Positions 1 through 10,777 of a stretch of DNA of 64,000 nt are shown here, in pieces. A program made the position numbers and the translations under genes. Position 1 is the first letter of the stretch. Each line of letters starts with the position of its first letter. A model generated the notes under the pieces. It was not told where the DNA came from, ran no database searches, and saw only the letters and a list, made by a program, of their open reading frames with translations. This DNA is from Impatiens glandulifera (taxonomy: Eukaryota; Streptophyta; Magnoliopsida; Ericales; Balsaminaceae). Where the stretch lies: assembly GCF_907164915.1 (NCBI RefSeq), contig NC_061862.1, positions 78,767,718 through 78,831,717 of the forward strand, written 5' to 3'.

Positions 1-24
1 GTAAAAAAGGCTCAAGATGCTTGG

Positions 25-633
25 GTGATATTGAAAAAGGAATTTCAAGGTACGGAGAAAACGATATCATTAAAACTCCAAGCCTTATGGAAAGATTTTG
101 ACAATCTAAAGACGGAGGATCGAGAAAAGGTACAAGATTTTTCTTCTCGTGTTTCTACTATTGTCAATCAAATAAAAAGCAACGGAGATGAAATCAAAGA
201 CAAAAAAGTTGTTGAAAAGGTTCTTCGAAGCCTTCCTCAAAAGTTCGATCATGTTGCTACTGCGATTGAAGAATCAAAAGATTTGTCCAAGATGACAATA
301 TATGAGTTGATTGGATCTCTTCTAGCACATGAGCAAAGAATTAATCGCTCTTGTACTCCATCAACTGATCAAGTCTTCAAATCCAAACAAGTACCAGAAG
401 CGTATTCAAGAAGTCATCACAACAAATTTGGTAAGAAAAATGAGAAAACATTCGGTTGGAAAGGCAAAGCACCACAACAATCAAGTGATTCTTATTCCTG
501 TATCATTTGCAAGAAATAAAATCATGAGTCAAAAGATTGTTATTTCAAATACAAAAGATGCAAAATCCCTAATCATTCTCAAAGGGATTGTCAATTTCAA
601 AATCAGGAGAAGAAAGAAGATGATGCAAAATTT
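25..633 (+). pseudogene. copia A gag (UBN2 domain and broken zinc knuckle)
   Basis: The open frame 25-519 gives about 164 residues typical of the gag polyprotein of plant copia elements (UBN2 family): a helical region with the LRSLPQKFDHV segment, followed by a basic linker. A CCHC zinc knuckle follows as C-I-I-C, then H and C at the expected spacing, but a TAA stop at 517-519 falls inside the knuckle between the second Cys and the His. Translation resumes in the same frame (NHESKDC) and continues to the protease segment at 634, so a point mutation to stop is the simplest reading. The N-terminal part of gag is outside the window. It would package the element RNA in virus-like particles. Confidence 0.85.
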
Positions 634-1988
634 GTGAAAGAAGATTATGACGTTATGTTTGTTTCTCTAAATGGTGAAGAGAAGTCAAAAAGTCGATGGT
701 ATCTTGATAGCGGTGCTAGCAACCATATGACCAGCAATAAAGATATGTTTGTGGAGCTCAACTTAGACATTACTTCAACCGTTGTTCTTGGAGATGGTTC
801 TTATCAAGATGCGAAAGGAAAAGGAACCATTGCTGTTCCAACTTCGGGAGGTAATAAAAAGCTTATCACGGATGTTCTTTATGTCCATAATGTTTCATAT
901 AATCTTCTTAGTATTGGACAACTTATTAAGAAGGACTTCTCGGTATATTTTGATGATGGAAGATGCAAAATATTTGACAAAAAAAAGAATGTGGTTGTGG
1001 CAATTATCGAAATAAAAGATAAGATTTTTTCTCTCACGTTTCTATTGAAAAGTGATTGTGCTTTAAAAGTGGAAATGAAGATTTTTCTAAACTTTGGCAT
1101 CTTCGATATGGTCATCTAAATCAACGGGGACTTCAACTGCTAAAAGAGAAAAATATGGTGGTTAGACTTCCTTCTATTCAAGTGATGAATGATATATGTG
1201 AAGGTTGTATTTATGGAAAGATGCACAAGCTCCCATTTCCCAAAACTACTTGGCGAGCAAAAGGACCACTTGAACTTGTCCATTCTGATATATGTGGCCC
1301 GATGCAAACTCCTACACCTGGAGATAAGAGGTATTTCATTCTCTTTGTTGATGACTATACAAGAATGATGTAGATTTATTTCCTTAATCAAAAGTCCGAA
1401 GCATTTTCTATTTTCTTACGATTCAAGTCTCCAGTTGAAAAGGAAAGTGGTCATATAATGAAGTGCCTGAGAACTGATCGTGGAGGAGAATATCTCTCAA
1501 ATTCCTTTACAGAATATTGCAAAGAAAATGGTATCAAAAGACAATTAACTGTCAGTAGATCTCCATAACAAAACGGCGTAGCTGAACCAAAAAACCGTAC
1601 GATTGTAGAGATGACGAGAAGCATGCTGAAAGGAAAGAGAATTCCAAATCTATATTGGGCCGAAGCTGTTCACACAGATATATATATTCTCAATCGATCA
1701 CCAACCAAAGCGGTCAGAAATAAGACTCCATTTGAAGCTTGGTATGATAAAAAGCCCATCATTGATCATTTTAAAATATTTGGGAGTATTGCTTATGCTC
1801 TAATCCCATCTCAAAGTCGGGAAAAGTTTGAAGAGAAATGGCAAAAACTTGTGTTCATTGGCTATAGTGATGAATCCAAGGGATATCGATTGATGAATCT
1901 ATTGACCAACAAAATTATTGTATCTCGAGATGTTGTTTCGATGAAAAAGCTACTTGGAATTGGAAGGGGAAAGAAGTTGAAGACTTGA
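634..1988 (+). pseudogene. copia A protease and integrase, frameshifted
   Basis: The protease active site D-S-G-A-S-N-H-M is at about 703-728. A frame change near 1050-1090 leads into the GAG-pre-integrase segment LWHLRYGHL and the H-x-C zinc motif (CEGCIYGK). The integrase core follows with all three catalytic acidic residues in recognisable context: HSDICGP (first D), LRTDRGGEY (second D) and QNGVAE (E). Two point stops interrupt it, a TAG at 1372-1374 and a TAA at 1566-1568, the latter where family members have Gln before QNG. A further TGA at 1986-1988 ends this frame and the pol reading moves to another frame. The enzyme would cut and integrate the cDNA copy; this copy is dead. Confidence 0.88.
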
Positions 1989-3691
1989 GATCACAATCAT
2001 TTACTGATCCAATTGCATCCCAAACTAGTACATCCCAAGCAAGTACATCCCAAGCTAGCTCATCTCAACCTTCTTCACAAGACTCAGAATCTAATTCAAA
2101 TAGTCCTCCAAGAAAGACCCGAATGGTTCAAGACATTTATGATGAAATTGAGTTTGGATTATTTTCTTGTGAGCCACAATCATTCCAAGAAGCTTCTCAA
2201 AAAGAATATTGGCAAAAAGCAATGAAGGACGAGTTATCTACGATTGAGAAAAATTCAACATGGGAACTCGTGGACTTGCCAGATGGAAAGAAAACTATTG
2301 GTTTAAAATGGGTCTACAAAGTAAAGTACAGTGAGGATGGTTTGATTAAAAAACATAAAGCTCGACTTGTCGCAAAGGGTTATTTTCAACAACCGGGAGT
2401 TGACTTCTTAGAAACTTATGCTCTTGTTGCAAGAATGGAGACAATCCGTACTTGTGTAGCCATTGCTGCTCAGTTGGAGGTAAATATATTTCAACTTGAT
2501 GTAAAATCAACTTTTCTAAATGGAGAAATTCAAGAAGAGTTGTATGTTGAGCAGCCCGAAGGTTTTGAGATCAAAGAAAAAGAGAAGAAAATTTATCGAC
2601 TAAAAAAGGCATTGTATGGGTTAAAGCAGACACCCCGAGCGTGGAACAGCAAAATCAATAACTATTTCATCAAGAAAGGCTTTAATCGAAATACAAGTGA
2701 ATCATCTCTCTATGTGAAGACTATTGACAAAGATTTCTTGATTGTATGTTTATATGTAGATGATCTCATCTATTTTGGAATAAACAAAGCTATGGTGGCA
2801 GACTTCAAGAATCAAATGATGAAAGAATTTGAGATGACAGACTTGAGACTCATGAAATATTTTCTTGGTATACAAGTTAAGCAAAGTCCAGGAAGAATCT
2901 TTCTATCTCAAAAAATATATATTGAAGATCTGCTCAAGAAATTCAATATGAGTCAATGCAAGCCCCTCTCCACTCCTATGGCGTTGAATGAAAAATTTCA
3001 AGTTAACGACGACGGTGAGAAAACTGACTCAACTAGTTATAAAAAGTTGATTGATTCTTTAATCTATCTCAACACAAGACCAGATATCACACATTCGGTA
3101 AGCATGCTTTCTAGATTTTTGAATGAGCCAAGTCAAATTCATTTTGCAGCCGCAAAAAGAATCCTTAGATATCTTAAAGGCACAAAAACTCAAGGCATTG
3201 AATTCAAAAAGGAAAGTGAATGTAAGCTGGTTGGTTATACAGATAGTGATTGGGTAGGCTTGATTGATGATCGAAAAAGTACCTCCGGTTATATCTTTTG
3301 TCTTGGATCAAATGTAATATCATGGAGCTCAAGAAAGCATAAATCTGTGGCATTGTCATCAGCCGAAGCAGAGTATATAGCATGTACTGATGCAGCTTGT
3401 GAAGCTGTTTGGCTTCAAAGAATTTTAAAGGAAATGAAGTTTGAGCAATGTGAGCCGACAATTATTCATTGTGACAATATGTCAGCTATTGCAATGACAA
3501 AGAATCCTGTTTTTCATGCTCGGTCCAAACATATTGAACTACGGCATCATTTTATTCGAGATTTGGTTACTCAAGAAGTAATTTCCATGAAGTTTATCAA
3601 GACGGAGGATCAGCCAGCAGATATCATGACCAAAGCCGTCACGATTGACAAGTTCGACAAATTCAAGAAGAAACTCAAGATTACTAATTAG
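1985..3691 (+). CDS. copia A reverse transcriptase and RNase H, open over 568 aa
   Basis: This is the longest open frame in the window (568 residues) and the 3' half of the copia pol polyprotein. A Ser/Gln/Thr-rich linker (about residues 1-45) precedes the RT domain, which starts with the WELVDLP-KWVYKVKY segment, has QLDVKSTFLNG as the first catalytic Asp region (family consensus QMDVKTAFLNG) and carries the YVDD catalytic box. RNase H follows with YTDSDWVG, SGYIFCLGSNVISWSS, SSAEAEYIA and a C-terminal HIELRHHFIRD. The TAG stop at 3689-3691 sits just before the polypurine tract. The first ATG is not a real start; the protein was part of a larger polyprotein. The frame being open while gag and integrase are broken suggests fairly recent inactivation. 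Confidence 0.9.
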   Translation: MRSQSFTDPIASQTSTSQASTSQASSSQPSSQDSESNSNSPPRKTRMVQDIYDEIEFGLFSCEPQSFQEASQKEYWQKAMKDELSTIEKNSTWELVDLPDGKKTIGLKWVYKVKYSEDGLIKKHKARLVAKGYFQQPGVDFLETYALVARMETIRTCVAIAAQLEVNIFQLDVKSTFLNGEIQEELYVEQPEGFEIKEKEKKIYRLKKALYGLKQTPRAWNSKINNYFIKKGFNRNTSESSLYVKTIDKDFLIVCLYVDDLIYFGINKAMVADFKNQMMKEFEMTDLRLMKYFLGIQVKQSPGRIFLSQKIYIEDLLKKFNMSQCKPLSTPMALNEKFQVNDDGEKTDSTSYKKLIDSLIYLNTRPDITHSVSMLSRFLNEPSQIHFAAAKRILRYLKGTKTQGIEFKKESECKLVGYTDSDWVGLIDDRKSTSGYIFCLGSNVISWSSRKHKSVALSSAEAEYIACTDAACEAVWLQRILKEMKFEQCEPTIIHCDNMSAIAMTKNPVFHARSKHIELRHHFIRDLVTQEVISMKFIKTEDQPADIMTKAVTIDKFDKFKKKLKITN

Positions 3692-3865
3692 GGGGGTGTT
3701 AAAAATAATAAATAATTAATAATCTTGGTGATTGTGAAGCTCAATAGTTGAAGATGAAGCGTGAAGGAAGATAAAGCTCAAGAGATGCATTGTTTAGTGT
3801 CATAAATTGTATTTAATTTGAGTTATAGATCCTTCCATCTTTTTCTTTAAATTGAGAATCACTCA
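3686..3865 (+). repeat. copia A polypurine tract and truncated 3' LTR
   Basis: The pol stop is followed at once by a G-run (3691-3696) and the LTR start TGTTAAAAATAATAAAT at 3697, the standard copia order. About 170 bp of LTR-like sequence can be followed. No matching TG...CA end is found before the inverted fragment of element B begins. The far boundary is therefore a guess. Confidence 0.7.
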
Positions 3866-3954
3866 TTAGTTTTTCAATATATCAAAATTAAGTGAGCTGT
3901 AGCTACTTAAGATTTCTATAAATAAAATCCTATTTTTCTTAGTTATAATTTTTT

Positions 3955-5389
3955 CCGCACCAACACCCTTGAGTGAGAGATTTTGAAGAGAATTGAAATG
4001 CAAATGATCGAAGCGTGCATGCCACAACCACACAATATCATCCTTTTGAGCCAATAGCCTTACCAATGCTGTAAGATTCAGTTTCAACGTGTAAAGTCAA
4101 TTACGTGTTCGCTGAACCTGAGCGAGTATTTTACGTGAGTGAATTGAGATACAAAGTACCTCATTTTCGATAACGATCCTACAGCCATTTTCGTCAAGTT
4201 GACCAAGTGATAGGAGATTACTCTTTAGGCTTGGGATATAGAACACATTAGATCGAATCCGCTGGTCATTAGTGACACATTCAATCATGACCATGCCTTT
4301 TCCCCATATATTTACCACATAATTGTCGTCGAACCGTACTTTACCCTTTATAGTTTCATTAAGCGTTGTGAACACCTTCTTGTCACCCATCATATGACTA
4401 CTAGCTCTGGTGTTTAGGTACTACACGTTGTTAGTGGTATCCTATGGTACAACCTTTTTTTTCATTTAAAAATACCTTTTGTACGTCGTCGTCGGTTGAT
4501 GTTATTGTACAGATATGTGCCATCAGTATCATCAGACCTTCATCTTACTCGGAATTTGCTTGCGAGATTCGCTTGCTCTTGTTGCTCCCGGTCTTGCTTC
4601 GCCTTGCTACACTCCTTGGCCCAATGACCAGGGATGCCACACTACTTACAACTTTCCGTTTTCCGTTCACCATTTTCACCTTTCTTGTTGCCGCTAATGA
4701 ATGAGCATTTGCCTTGCTTACGTTGTCATTGTCGAGATCGTCATTCCTCTTTTGTGAGTAGTAGTTTCTCACTAGAAGATCTAACATTATCGAGTTCGCT
4801 GTGCTCCTCTACAACTAGGAGTCGACTTGTGAGTTCCTCGATGAATAACTTTTTCAGATCGACGAGTGACTCAATCACCATCACTATCTTCTCGTATGCA
4901 CATGTCACACTACAAAGGAATTTGAGCACTTCTTTATGCTCGGACACTAAATCGTCCAACAACTCGAGCTTGTTGACGATCACTGCAAGTCGAATGCCGA
5001 AAGCCTCCATCTCCTCACCGTCTTTAAATGCGAGGTTTTCAAATTTCGTCCTCCGTGTTTGCGCTTTGGCTTCTAGGACACATTCAACTCCTACTCGCAT
5101 GATTTTTAGTGTGTCCCATGCTTCCTTGGTCATCCTTTTGCTACCAAGGATTTGGATCAACTCTAGTTGCACTACCCAGAGAAGTAACGACATAGCCTGT
5201 CGATCTTTACGAAGACCTCCCAAACCATTTTCAACGACATCCCACAAGCCTTGTGCTTGTAGATGCACCTTCATTAGGATCTCCCAATATACGTAGTTAG
5301 TACGCGTGAGAAGCGTGAAGCGCATCACCCCTTCGTTCTCCCAACCTCTGTTCATTACCTTTTTTCCTTTTCCTACCATCGCTGAAACA
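3955..5389 (-). pseudogene. copia B gag, zinc knuckle and pre-integrase remnants
   Basis: From about 5340 down to 4741 the minus strand encodes a gag with the WEILMKVHLQAQGLWDVVENG segment (DUF4219-like start) and a UBN2 helical core (AWDTLK, LLDDLV, LKFLCSV). The CCHC knuckle at about 4660-4610 reads C-K-stop-C-G-I-P-G-H-W-A-K-E-C, so it carries an in-frame TAG just before the second Cys. Downstream, 4393-4097 (TTLNETIKGKVRFDD, VFYIPSLKSNLLSLGQL) is the region between protease and pre-integrase, and 4087-3955 holds LWHARFDHLHFNSLQNLSLKGV. Several frame changes separate these blocks. The structural and protease parts are non-functional. Confidence 0.85.
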
Positions 5390-5406
5390 GATCGAACACC
5401 GTACAA

Positions 5407-5670
5407 CTCTGATACCACTTGTTGTTACAGAAAATAAAAGTATAGTGGAAAGAGAAAAGACTTTGATTGTGTTTTATTAAGCTCTAGGCATAGCCTATTT
5501 ATACTTATAATATTGAATTGCAAAGGAAATAAATAACAAAATAAAATAAAATATAATCAAATAAAATTTGGGAATGTTCTTAGAATATTCCCAAAATATG
5601 CTTTAACATATTTTCTAAGATAAAATCCTTGGGTTGATATTATTTAGGGCCTGATTTATTGGGTTTAACA
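5407..5670 (-). repeat. copia B 5' LTR and initiator-Met primer-binding site
   Basis: The LTR spans 5420-5670 (251 bp). Read on the minus strand it starts TGTTAAACCC and ends CTGTAACAACA, giving the TG...CA ends of LTRs. Two bases beyond the end the minus strand reads TGGTATCAGAG (5417-5407), the complement of the 3' end of initiator tRNA-Met, the usual primer of plant copia elements. The right edge at 5670 adjoins the 5' LTR of element C, which lacks roughly its first 28 bp there. Confidence 0.85.
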
Positions 5671-5910
5671 AAATTATCCAATAACCAAATTCCCTATTTA
5701 TTAGGGTTTTAAGAAACCAAGTGTTATATAAACTCGTATTATAACTCTAGTTTGTTATGTTATTATTTCTATTTTAATCTTCTCAATAATAGTTTATCTC
5801 TTCTAAGTGGACGCAATCAAGTTTTGTCTTGATGGACCACATTCATTTCGTGTCTATTTATTGTTTACGGTATTCTCTCGCATTCCGTTATAACAAACTG
5901 GTATCAAAGC
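5671..5910 (+). repeat. copia C 5' LTR and primer-binding site
   Basis: Aligned by eye with the 3' LTR at 10778-11030, this copy lacks about the first 28 bp, where element B's LTR abuts it. It ends CGTTATAACA at 5895. The primer-binding site TGGTATCAAAGC lies at 5899-5910, one base off the common TGGTATCAGAGC. Confidence 0.82.
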
Positions 5911-5926
5911 AATGTTAAGTTGTTTG

Positions 5927-7985
5927 TTTGTTTTTCTTCAATTGAGATGGAATCAAAAAGCATTAAAATTGACAAGTTCACATGGAGAAATAGTTTCAAC
6001 TTATGGCAAATCAATATGCATACTTTTCTACAACAGTGGCCTATGGGGGACGCTAAAGGTGTCGATATGAGCAGAAATAACCGTGGAGATGATCATTTGG
6101 ACGAGAAAGCACATTCAACAATAATGTTGTGTTGTGACTATGTTATGGTTTAAAATGGAGAGCCTCTACATTACGAAGTCGCTCACCAACAAATTGCTTC
6201 TAAAGTGATTTTGTTAGTAACTTTGTCTGTATCATATGAATTTTTTTCAGTCTTTCATTGTTGGGAAAGGTAAAGTAAGTCTGGAAAACATAAGGTCTAC
6301 CCTTCATTTAAGGGATCTGCGCCATAAGACGATTGTTACAATTACAAATAGTCAAGCTTCGAGGTTGTTTACCAACAGAGGTAACGAGCGAGGGAAAGAG
6401 AAGAAACGCGACAAGTCGTTACCTTAAAGGGTCCTAAAGCGAATGATGTTTGTAATTACTACAATGAAAAAAGACATTGAAAGAATGAATGTCCTTTGAA
6501 GAAAAATTCATAGGAATCTGGTGCTGGTTCTATAATTGTTGTAGAAGATAATCTATTATTTGATAATGATATTGCTATAGTGGTAGATGGACACACACAT
6601 CTAGTTGATGCATGTGTCATTGATTATGGAGCTTCGTATCATATTTGTTTTCGAAGAGAGTAATTCAAATCTTACAAACACGTAGATTGTTGTAGTATTT
6701 CTATGATCAATAATTCTGTTTGCAAGGAAATTAGGATTAACCCAATCAAGATCAGAACACACAATAGTATATTCTATACACTAAATGAGGTCAGACATGT
6801 TTCACTTATTACTAAGAATTTGATATCTCTAAGTATGCTAGATAATAATGGATTTCTGTTCAACGGTGAAAGTGGAGTTCTGAATGTCTATAAGAGTTTT
6901 GATGTTATTTTGAAAGGTGTAAAAAATGCCACTCTTTATTTCCTGTCGGGTTCTACTGTCTCATGTTATGTTTTTATTGCATGTTCAAATATTCACAAGG
7001 TTGATGTAACTAAGTTTTTGAATATGAAACTTGGTCATATGAATGAAAGGGGATGTGAATTCTAGCAAAGAGGATCTTCTTAGTGGTCACAAGATCACGA
7101 GTCATGACTTTTGTGAGGATTATGTTTTTGGGAAACTACATTGCAACAAAATTTCTAAAGCTATTCATAGGGACAAAACACACACTTAATTATATTCATT
7201 CAGTTGGGTCCTACTAGTGTTGAATCTCTTGGAGGTCATATATATTTCTTGACAATCATTGATGATTTTTCAAGCATGACTTGGTTGTTTGTCATGAAAA
7301 ATTAAGGAGAAACTTTCAAATACTTCAAAATTTGAAAAATGTTGGTGGCAAATTAAATTGGAAAGAAGATCAAGAGGTTGCAAACTGACAATGGTCTAAA
7401 GTTTTGTTCGTTTGAGTTTAATCAGTTGTGTAGGGATTTATCAACATCACACAGTAAGGCATACGCCGTAGTAGAATTGTATAGCTGAAAGAATGAATCA
7501 AACATTATTCTTTAATGCAAAAATTGATAATAGTTTTCGTGCAACAACGGTGACTACAACATGATATTTGATAAATCGTGGACTCACACTAGGATTAATT
7601 GTAAAACACCTTATATGATATGGTCTGGAAAATCGGCTAATTACTAAGGTCTTAAAACTTTTGGTTTCATAGCATGTTAGTGAGGGTAAACTAGAGCCAA
7701 GAGCGAAGAAAATAATATTTGTGGGCTATGGAGATGGTGTAAAATGATACATAGTATGATCTTCATTAGATATAAGAGTTATTCTGAGTAAAAATGTCAT
7801 CTTTAATGATAATTTTATACTTAACTCTATTGAAAAGTCTGTAGCAAAAAGTAGTAGCATTGATTACAAGTGGAGTTAAAACTAATCTACAAAAAGAGAA
7901 AGAACTCCACGTTGATGGTCAGTTGTCAAAGCCTGAACATTTAAATTCTCAACCGTCTAATCCAAATAATGCAAGAAATGCTTAT
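5927..7985 (+). pseudogene. copia C gag, protease, pre-integrase and integrase remnants
   Basis: MESKSIKIDKFTWRNSFNLWQINMHTFL (from 5947) is the start of a copia gag. Fragments of gag continue to about 6420, then a degenerate CCHC region. The protease site appears as V-I-D-Y-G-A-S-Y-H-I near 6610-6650, where family members have DSGAS. A 120-residue open stretch (6703-7065) covers the protease to pre-integrase region, with KLGHMNERG at its end. Integrase traces follow to about 7850. Multiple stops and frame changes make it a clear pseudogene. Confidence 0.8.
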
Positions 7986-8194
7986 TAATGAATACGAACT
8001 AATGAAATCATTGTATTATTTCACATAATAATAAGAAAAAACGTTTAACTGAGTTGAATGGATTGCTTTTAAAAAACTAGGATTTCATCATAATAGATTT
8101 ATTTATTGAATAATAAAAGGGTGACTCTCCCTTGATCTTATTTGAGACAATAAAGTCCTTTCAAAAATTTCTTTTATTGATATTTCCTGTATAG

Positions 8195-8382
8195 TACAAG
8201 GGTGACCCTCCCTTAGAATTGGAAAAAAAAGTTATATAAAAAAATAAAATATTATTTTTGCTCTTGTTGAGAGTCGAACTCAAGACCTTACAAGGGTGAC
8301 CCTCCCTTAGAATTGGAAAAAAAAGTTATATAAAAAAATAAAATATTACTTTTGCTCTTGTTGAGAGTCGAACTCAAGACCT
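8195..8382. repeat. 94-bp tandem duplication that includes half a tRNA gene
   Basis: 8195-8288 and 8289-8382 are direct copies that differ at one base (T versus C in the ATTA(T/C)TTTTG segment). Each starts TACAAGGGTGACCCTCCC and ends CAAGACCT. The breakpoint lies inside the tRNA-Thr gene, so the left copy carries only a 30-nt 3' part of the tRNA (8259-8288) with its downstream terminator. Confidence 0.92.
8332..8343 (-). terminator. RNA polymerase III T-run downstream of tRNA-Thr
   Basis: On the minus strand, about 10 nt after the discriminator base, the sequence has TTTT (8343-8340) and then seven T (8338-8332), fitting the pol III termination signal. Confidence 0.7.
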
Positions 8383-8426
8383 CCCGCTTACTAAACGGGT
8401 GCTCTAACCAACTGAGCTACAAGAGC
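8353..8426 (-). tRNA. tRNA-Thr, anticodon AGU
   Basis: A full 74-nt cloverleaf folds on the minus strand: acceptor GCTCTTG paired perfectly with CAAGAGC, D arm GCTC/GAGC with loop AGTTGGTTA, anticodon stem CCCGT/GCGGG (one T-G pair), anticodon loop TTAGTAA giving AGT at positions 34-36, variable AGGTC, T arm TTGAG/CTCAA with loop TTCGACT, discriminator A. There is no intron. Box A (TAGCTCAGTTGG) and a B box are present, and a T-run lies just downstream on the transcribed strand. It sits inside decayed copia element C. All stems are intact, so it may be expressed. Confidence 0.92.
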
Positions 8427-9029
8427 ATTTTGAAACAATTTGGATGATTTTCGTTGATGACGCATTGTTATTCCTATAATTGAAACCTTTGACACAAATA
8501 AATTATTTAAAGTTTTTTTTCAATAGTTTGCTTTGAAGGATTATTACGTGATGATAAATTTATATTAAAATATTTTTTTCATTGGTTTACATTGAAATGA
8601 TGATATGTTGATAAATGTATATTGAAAGGGTTATGGAACTTCATTGTCATGTGGTTTCAGAAATAGAAATCAACATCTCACTTGTTTATTCACTATAATC
8701 TACCACTCACATCTAGGGAATTCTCTCGAGTGCCATTAGAGTGCATTGGGTTATGTTGGGTATGTATTATTATTGTGTAAAAATATGTTTTTACATTATC
8801 GTGTTCTATTTGATTACTTAGCTAGAGATAAATAAAAAGATTTATTTGATTGATTGAAAATTTAATCCTAATAATTTTAGGAAAAATCTGGATGAGTAAC
8901 GTTTATGTGGGAGAATTAGCAATATCTTTAAAGATATCATAGTGTAGTTGAAGGTCGGTTAAAAAAGATTGGAGTTAGACCACTTTAGAGATAAAATTAT
9001 GAAGATATGATTAGTTATGCACTACAAGT

Positions 9030-10590
9030 TTCTAAGGAGGAGGTGGATACGTTTGAACCATCCACCTATAAAGAAGTTGTATCCGGTTCTGAAGTTATAC
9101 ATTAACTTACAACAATGGAGATAGTATGGAATCACTTCACAAGAATCATACTTGGGAGTTAGTCTCATTACCTACAAGGAGAAATGTTATTACTTGCAAA
9201 TAGGGTTTAAAAAAAGGGATATCATGTTGAAGGTAGTTAAGTTTAAGGCTCGAGTTATTCTAAGGGGGTTTAATCAGAAAAAAGGAGTAGATTATAACGA
9301 GAGTTTCTCATTAGTGGTCAAACATACTTCCATCAGGATGTTGCTAACAATAGTGACACATCAGGATTTAGAGCTCGAACAACTTGATGTGAAAACAACC
9401 TTTCTACATGGAGAGTTAGAGGAAGAGATATGTATGACTCAACTAGATGGACTATAGGTTCCATGAAATGAAAAATATGTTTGCAAGTTAAAAAGTCTTT
9501 ATACGTACTTAAGTAGTATAAGAGGTTTGACAACTATATAATGTCTCTTAGCTACACGAGGAGTGCATATGATTGTTGTGTGTACTATAACAAGTTAAAT
9601 AATGACTCATTCATCTACCTAGTTCTTTATGTAGATGACATATTGGTAGCATTAAAGAACAAGACAAATGTTTAAAAACTAAAAGATATTCTAAATGCAG
9701 AGTTTGAGATTAAGGATCTGGGAGCAACTTAAAATTTAAAGGACGAAGATTCTTAGAGATAAATGTTAGAAGAAACTTTTCTTATCACAAAAAAGTTGCA
9801 TTGAGAAGGTGTTGTCAAGGTTTCGAATGACGTTAACTAAATCTATAGATACACATTGTACTCTTAATATTCATCCTACTACCATATTTGCTCCTTAGAC
9901 AGATGAGAAGAAGGAGTATATGACTCGAAGTACTTTTACTAGTGCATTAGAGAGTTTGATGTATGTTATAGTCTGTACAAGACTAGATCCAGCACAAGAA
10001 ATGTGTGTTATGAGCATATTCATGGTACAACCAGGGAAGAAGCATTGACAAACTGTGAAGAGGATATTCAGGTATTTACAAAGAACATCTTATGTTGGTC
10101 TCATACATGGAGGTGATACACAACGTATGATTACTAGTTATTCAAATTCTGATTATGTTAGAGATGTTGATAGTTTGAGATCTTTGACTAGTTATGTATT
10201 TAATCTTGGGGGTTCGATTGTAGTTGGGAGATGACTCAACAACCTACTATGACTTTGTCTACAATGAAAGTAGAGTACATGACATTAACAAAAACTACTA
10301 AAGAGTGAATATGGCTAAAATGATTAGTTAGGGATCTGGGCTACATCAGGATTAGAAACCTACTGTCTCTTAGGATATTTTGAGTGTTATATGCTTAGCC
10401 AAGGATCATGTTCATCATTAACGAATTAAGCATATTAACGTGATGTATCATTTCCTAAGGAGTGAGAAGATAATAAAGGTGAAAAAGGTAGTAAATATTG
10501 ACAATCCTGTTAATATGTTCACCAAATCGAAGTCGGTTCCTCATAGCAAGTTCCAATATTATTTGAACTTGCTTAACCTAAAAAACTATT
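9030..10590 (+). pseudogene. copia C reverse transcriptase and RNase H remnants
   Basis: EPSTYKEVV near 9050 and HTWELVSLPT near 9145 mark the RT start. The open stretch 9152-9457 holds FKARVILRGFNQKKGVDYNESFS and QLDVKTTFLHGELEEEI, the first catalytic Asp block. The YVDD box region is readable near 9625-9640 (LYVDDILVA). RNase H traces extend to about 10590. Numerous stops (for example at 9455 and 9675) and frame shifts show long decay. The original function was cDNA synthesis for the element. Confidence 0.85.
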
Positions 10591-10629
10591 AAGTTGGCTT
10601 AGGGGCAACTCTAGAATAAAGAGAAGATA

Positions 10630-10777
10630 GAACATATGTGCATTGTCTAATGCATATGGGATATCTGATATTGATTAATGTATTTGAGCCATCTAACATT
10701 GACTAATGCATCTATGTCATCCAGGCATTGACTAATGCACCTGAGACATTTAAGAGAATTTAAGTAATGTGGAGATT
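10630..10777 (+). repeat. short direct repeats and purine tract before copia C 3' LTR
   Basis: Three to four degenerate copies of a unit built on ATTGACTAATGCA followed by TGAGACAT or similar lie between the pol remnant and the purine-rich GTGGAGATT that precedes the 3' LTR. Confidence 0.7.

Larger units (their letters stand above)
1..3865 (+). mobile_element. Ty1/copia retrotransposon A, 5' truncated by window edge
   Basis: Domains run in copia order on the plus strand: gag (UBN2-like) with a CCHC knuckle, aspartic protease, GAG-pre-integrase, integrase, reverse transcriptase, RNase H. A purine tract (3686-3696, ending in six G) is followed by a TGTTAAAAAT start of a 3' LTR at 3697. Integrase upstream of RT places it in Ty1/copia rather than Ty3/gypsy. 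Coding is broken by at least three in-frame stops and two frame changes, so it is non-autonomous now. The 5' LTR and primer-binding site lie before base 1. The 3' LTR runs into the inverted copia element B somewhere between about 3865 and 3950, and no clean LTR end is visible. Confidence 0.95.
3940..5670 (-). mobile_element. Ty1/copia retrotransposon B, 5' half only, minus strand
   Basis: Read on the minus strand the order is LTR (5670 down to 5420), primer-binding site (5417-5407), gag with UBN2 domain, CCHC knuckle, protease-like spacer and GAG-pre-integrase (W-L-W-H-A-R-F-D-H-L). Homology stops near 3950, directly before the integrase core, and abuts the 3' LTR of element A. The 3' half (integrase, RT, RNase H, 3' LTR) is absent. 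It differs in family from A and C, since gag and LTR are not alike. Confidence 0.88.
7985..9020. other. about 1 kb of non-copia sequence inserted in element C
   Basis: Copia homology stops after the integrase C-terminal region and resumes at about 9030 with the RT start (EPSTYKEVV). The inserted stretch is AT-rich, holds the tRNA-Thr gene and a 94-bp tandem duplication, plus a related GGGTGACTCTCCCTT motif near 8119, and has no coding potential that I can see. No target-site duplication was recognised at its edges, so how it got there is open. Confidence 0.6.

Noticed and set aside
4634..5296. 220-residue plus-strand frame rich in Ser
   Set aside because: It is the antisense shadow of copia B gag, which matches its family on the minus strand.
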